From assembly GCA_022865685.1 (NCBI GenBank), contig JALHUB010000274.1, positions 1 to 16,695 on the forward strand: a stretch of DNA of 16,695 nt. Reading direction: 5' to 3'. This document shows positions 13,617 through 16,695 of this stretch, piece by piece. A program made the translations under genes and the position numbers. Under the pieces are notes generated by a model. The model was not told where the DNA came from. It ran no database searches and saw only the letters and a program-made list of their open reading frames with translations. Position 1 is the stretch's first letter; each line of letters begins with the position of its first letter. The DNA comes from Dehalococcoidia bacterium. GTDB lineage: Bacteria > Chloroflexota > Dehalococcoidia > DSTF01 > JALHUB01.

Positions 13617-16600
13617 ATGTTCAAACCGGTCCCGACGAAGGTCGACTTCCCCGCCATGGAGCGGGAGACGCTCCAGTGGTGGAGAGAGCAGGGCATGGTC
13701 CAAAAATACCTGCGTCGCAATGCTGGCTCATCGAAGAAGTGGTCCTTCATCGATGGTCCAATCACGGCGAACAACCCCATGGGCGTTCACCATGCCTGGG
13801 GCCGCACCTACAAAGACCTCTACCAGCGTCTGAAGACGATGCAGGGCTTCCGCCAGCGCTACCAGAACGGCTTCGACTGCCAGGGCCTGTGGATCGAGGT
13901 GGAAGTGGAGCGTGAGTTCGGCTTCAAGTCGAAGCGCGAGATCGAGGAGTTCGGCATCGCCCGCTTCGTCGAAGCCTGCAAGGAACGCGTCCGCAAGTTT
14001 GCCGCCGTGCAGACAGAGCAGTCCATTCGGCTTGGCTACTGGATGGACTGGGACAACTCCTACTACACGTTCTCCGACGAGAACAACTACACCATCTGGC
14101 ACGCGCTCAAGCGCTGTCACGAGAACGGCTGGATCTACAAGGGCCACGACGTCATGCCCTGGTGCCCTCGCTGCGCTACCGGCCTGTCGCAGCACGAGAT
14201 CGTCACCGAGGGCTACCGCGAGCTGACGCACCCCAGCGTTTACCTGCGCCTTCCGTTAGTGGGCCGCGACAACGAGTACCTATTGGTGTGGACGACGACC
14301 CCGTGGACCCTTTCCGCGAACGTCGCCGCAGCCGTGCATCCGGAGCTTACGTACGTTCGCGCTCGCCAGGGGAGCGACGTCTACTACCTCGCGAGGGCAG
14401 CTCTCGGCTCGCTGCAGGGCGAGTACGAAGTCCTCGGCGAGCTGAGCGGCAAAGACATGCTGGACTGGACCTACCGAGGCCCCTTCGACGAGCTGCCGCG
14501 GCAGGAGGGCGTCGAGCACCGCGTCATTCCCTGGGAAGAGGTCAGCGAGACGGAGGGCACGGGCATCGTCCACATCGCTCCCGGCTGCGGCAAGGAAGAT
14601 TTCGAGCTTCGCAAGGAGTTCGGGCTCGCCGTCATCGCGCCGCTGGATGAAAACGGCGTCTTCCTCGACGGCTACGGCTGGCTGAGTGGCCGCAGCGTCA
14701 ACGACGTCGCGCAGCCCGTATTCGACGACCTGGAGCGCAAGGGCCTCCTCTATCGCGTACAGGACTACCTGCACCGCTACCCCGTCTGCTGGCGCTGCGA
14801 CAGCGAGGTCGTGTTCCGGCTCGTCGATGAGTGGTTCATCTCGATGGACGAGTTGCGCGACCGCATCGCCGCCGTGACGAAGAAGATCCGCTGGATACCC
14901 GAGTTCGGCCTCGCGCGAGAGTTGGACTGGCTCCAGAACATGGAAGACTGGATGATCTCCAAGAAGCGCTACTACGGCCTCGCCCTGCCGATCTACGAGT
15001 GCGCATGCGGCAACGTCGACGTGATCGGCGGCGAAGATGAGTTGCGGGAGCGCGCCGTCGAAGGCTGGGACGCGTTCGCAGGGCATTCGCCGCACAAGCC
15101 CTGGATCGACGCGGTGAAGATCGTCTGCTCGAAGTGCGGCGAGAAGGTATCGCGCATACCGGACGTGGGCAATCCCTGGCTGGACGCGGGCATCGTCCCC
15201 TACTCGACGCTCGACTACCGCCACAACCGCGCCTACTGGGAGGAATGGTTCCCCGCCGATTGGATATCGGAGAGCTTCCCGGGGCAGTTCCGCAACTGGT
15301 TCTACTCTCTCCTTGCCATGAGCACCGTTCTGGAGAATCACGAGCCGTTCCGCTGCTGCTTCGGCTATGCGCTCCTTCGCGACGAGCAGGGCGAGGAGAT
15401 GCACAAGAGCAAGGGGAACGCCATCTGGTTCGGGGACGCGGCGGAGCGCATGGGCGTTGACGTGATGCGCTGGCTCTTTTGCCGCCACAACCCGATTGCA
15501 AACCTGAACTTCGGCTGGCACAGCGGCGACGAGGTCCGGCGCGGGTTCATCCTGACGCTCTGGAACACCTACTCGTTCTTCGTCACCTACGCCAACATCG
15601 ACCGCTTCACGCCCGGTGCCGCCGAGAAGCCGCGCTCGGAGCTCGATCGCTGGATACTGTCCAACCTCAACAAGCTCGTCGATGACGTGACGGCGGACCT
15701 CGAGGAGTTCGACTCCGCGACCGCGACCCATCGCGTCGAGTCCTTCGCCGAGGGCTTGTCGAACTGGTACGTGCGACGGAGCAGGCGTCGCTTCTGGAAG
15801 AGCGAAGACGACGCCGACAAGCGCGCCGCCTACGATACGCTGTACACATGCCTTGTCACGTTGAGCCGGCTGCTGGCGCCGTTCATCCCGTTTCTCGCCG
15901 AGGAGATGTACCAGAACCTGGTGCGCTCTCACGACGACTCCGCGCCGGAAAGCGTGCACCTGTGCGACTGGCCAAAGGCGGACCTCTCGCTTGTAGACCC
16001 GCGTCTCGATGAGCAGACACGGCTGGTGATGCGTCTCGTCAGCCTGGGGCGCGCTGCGCGGAGCAAGGCCGGCATCAAGGTGCGTCAGCCGCTGGCCCGG
16101 GCCTACGTGAAGGTGCGTGCCCGCTTGGAAGAGGAGGCTGCCCGCCGTCTGGAGAGCCAAATCCTGGACGAGCTGAACGTCAAAGAGCTGGAGTTCATGA
16201 AGAACGAAGGCGAATTCGTCGACTTCCAGGTGCGCCCGAATGCGGCTCTGCTCGGTCCCAAGTACGGCGGCGCGCTTCGAGAGATCGAGGAGGCGCTGCG
16301 AGGGCTCGACGCCGCGTCCGTCGCGCGCGCGGTCGCTGAGGGCGAGGCGGTCGCGGTCGGCGGCTACACGCTGGAGCCGGCGGAGCTCTCGGTGAGCGCT
16401 GTCGACAGGGAAGGCTACCGCACGGCCATGGAATCAGGCTACGCCGTGACGATCCCGACGGAGATCGGGGCGGAACTGCTTGACGAAGGGCTGGCGCGGG
16501 AGATCGTCCACCGCCTGCAGACGATGCGTCGAAACGCCGGCTTCGACATCGCCGACCGCATCGTGACCCACTACCAAGACGAGCCTGACATTCGACGGGT

Positions 16601-16695
16601 GATCACCGACTTCGGCGACTACCTCCGGCAGGAGACACTGTCCATCGATCTGCTGGCCGAGGAGCCGCCGGCAGACGCGCACCGCGAAGAGCAGG
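13617..16695 (+). CDS. ileS: Isoleucyl-tRNA synthetase, type 2 with GVHH active-site motif (3' partial)
   Basis: IleRS charges tRNA-Ile. The frame is open from ATG 13617 to the window edge (1026 full codons), checked codon by codon, with no frameshift. The Rossmann core holds the modified HIGH motif GVHH at residues 56-59, within TANNPMGVHHAWGR, and the KMSKS-like EMHKS at 594-598. The editing domain shows WTTTPWTL (residues 226-233) and GTGIVHIAPGCGKEDF. A Cys pair region (CACG, CSKCG) lies at about 462-505. The late part, with SKAGIKVRQPL and DEGLAREIVHRLQTMRRNAGF, is the C-terminal style of type-2 (eukaryote-like) IleRS, the class less sensitive to mupirocin than type 1. GGAG precedes the ATG (13605-13608). 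Expression is under the T-box. Only the C-terminal end is missing. Confidence 0.96.
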   Translation, partial: MFKPVPTKVDFPAMERETLQWWREQGMVQKYLRRNAGSSKKWSFIDGPITANNPMGVHHAWGRTYKDLYQRLKTMQGFRQRYQNGFDCQGLWIEVEVEREFGFKSKREIEEFGIARFVEACKERVRKFAAVQTEQSIRLGYWMDWDNSYYTFSDENNYTIWHALKRCHENGWIYKGHDVMPWCPRCATGLSQHEIVTEGYRELTHPSVYLRLPLVGRDNEYLLVWTTTPWTLSANVAAAVHPELTYVRARQGSDVYYLARAALGSLQGEYEVLGELSGKDMLDWTYRGPFDELPRQEGVEHRVIPWEEVSETEGTGIVHIAPGCGKEDFELRKEFGLAVIAPLDENGVFLDGYGWLSGRSVNDVAQPVFDDLERKGLLYRVQDYLHRYPVCWRCDSEVVFRLVDEWFISMDELRDRIAAVTKKIRWIPEFGLARELDWLQNMEDWMISKKRYYGLALPIYECACGNVDVIGGEDELRERAVEGWDAFAGHSPHKPWIDAVKIVCSKCGEKVSRIPDVGNPWLDAGIVPYSTLDYRHNRAYWEEWFPADWISESFPGQFRNWFYSLLAMSTVLENHEPFRCCFGYALLRDEQGEEMHKSKGNAIWFGDAAERMGVDVMRWLFCRHNPIANLNFGWHSGDEVRRGFILTLWNTYSFFVTYANIDRFTPGAAEKPRSELDRWILSNLNKLVDDVTADLEEFDSATATHRVESFAEGLSNWYVRRSRRRFWKSEDDADKRAAYDTLYTCLVTLSRLLAPFIPFLAEEMYQNLVRSHDDSAPESVHLCDWPKADLSLVDPRLDEQTRLVMRLVSLGRAARSKAGIKVRQPLARAYVKVRARLEEEAARRLESQILDELNVKELEFMKNEGEFVDFQVRPNAALLGPKYGGALREIEEALRGLDAASVARAVAEGEAVAVGGYTLEPAELSVSAVDREGYRTAMESGYAVTIPTEIGAELLDEGLAREIVHRLQTMRRNAGFDIADRIVTHYQDEPDIRRVITDFGDYLRQETLSIDLLAEEPPADAHREEQ

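Noticed and set aside
13454..13915. 153-codon frame over the T-box and ileS start
   Set aside because: The region is explained by the T-box RNA and by the ileS frame; the predicted protein has no recognisable feature.
14280..16160. Long open frame (626 codons) on the - strand
   Set aside because: It lies entirely antisense to ileS, which has clear family motifs in every part. Long antisense frames are common in GC-rich genes.

Overview
The window is GC-rich bacterial chromosomal DNA with short intergenic gaps and frequent GTG or TTG starts. Gene content and style suggest a Chloroflexota bacterium, possibly Dehalococcoidia-like: an rplI-small gene-dnaB-dnaC-like cluster, paired small zinc-ribbon proteins, S20 with a long Ala/Lys tail, and a T-box-controlled type-2 IleRS. 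This assignment is inference from gene style and has not been confirmed by phylogeny. No insertion sequence, prophage, CRISPR array, tRNA or rRNA was seen.

Left part (1-5835, all +): the 3' part of purL, then a spacer of about 210 bp with two tandem sigma70-type promoters. A probable operon follows: rplI, a 64-aa unknown gene, dnaB, and an unusual protein carrying two DnaC/IstB-type AAA+ ATPase domains in one chain behind a Cys cluster. It lies 10 nt after dnaB and is the most distinctive gene of the window.

Middle part (5836-11020): a small two-site zinc-ribbon protein with its own strong promoter runs convergently into moaD-moaE, and the two transcription units share a CTAG as both stop codons. 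The encoded MoaD has three residues after its terminal Gly-Gly. Divergent from moaD is comF, followed by a 369-aa protein with a degenerate nucleotidyltransferase-like N-terminal half and an unknown C-terminal half. Then comes an LCP (LytR-CpsA-Psr) cell-wall ligase that may be read from a leaderless mRNA. rpsT lies on the - strand and encodes S20 with a long basic repeat tail.

Right part (11114-16695, all +): murJ, encoding a lipid II flippase with 14 predicted membrane segments; a second zinc-ribbon paralog with a perfect TATAAT box; and ileS, preceded by a full transcription-attenuation T-box with an ATC (Ile) specifier. The IleRS is the eukaryote-like type 2, and its HIGH motif is changed to GVHH, the signature tied to extreme mupirocin resistance. 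It runs off the right edge.

Together the genes cover purine synthesis, ribosome and replication, molybdopterin synthesis, cell-wall assembly and isoleucyl-tRNA charging. MurJ and LCP together imply a lipid II-based wall. Most of the window is core housekeeping. The novelty lies in the tandem helicase-loader-like ATPase, the GVHH IleRS under T-box control, the tailed MoaD, the charged ribosomal-protein tails, and the uncharacterised 369-aa and zinc-ribbon proteins.
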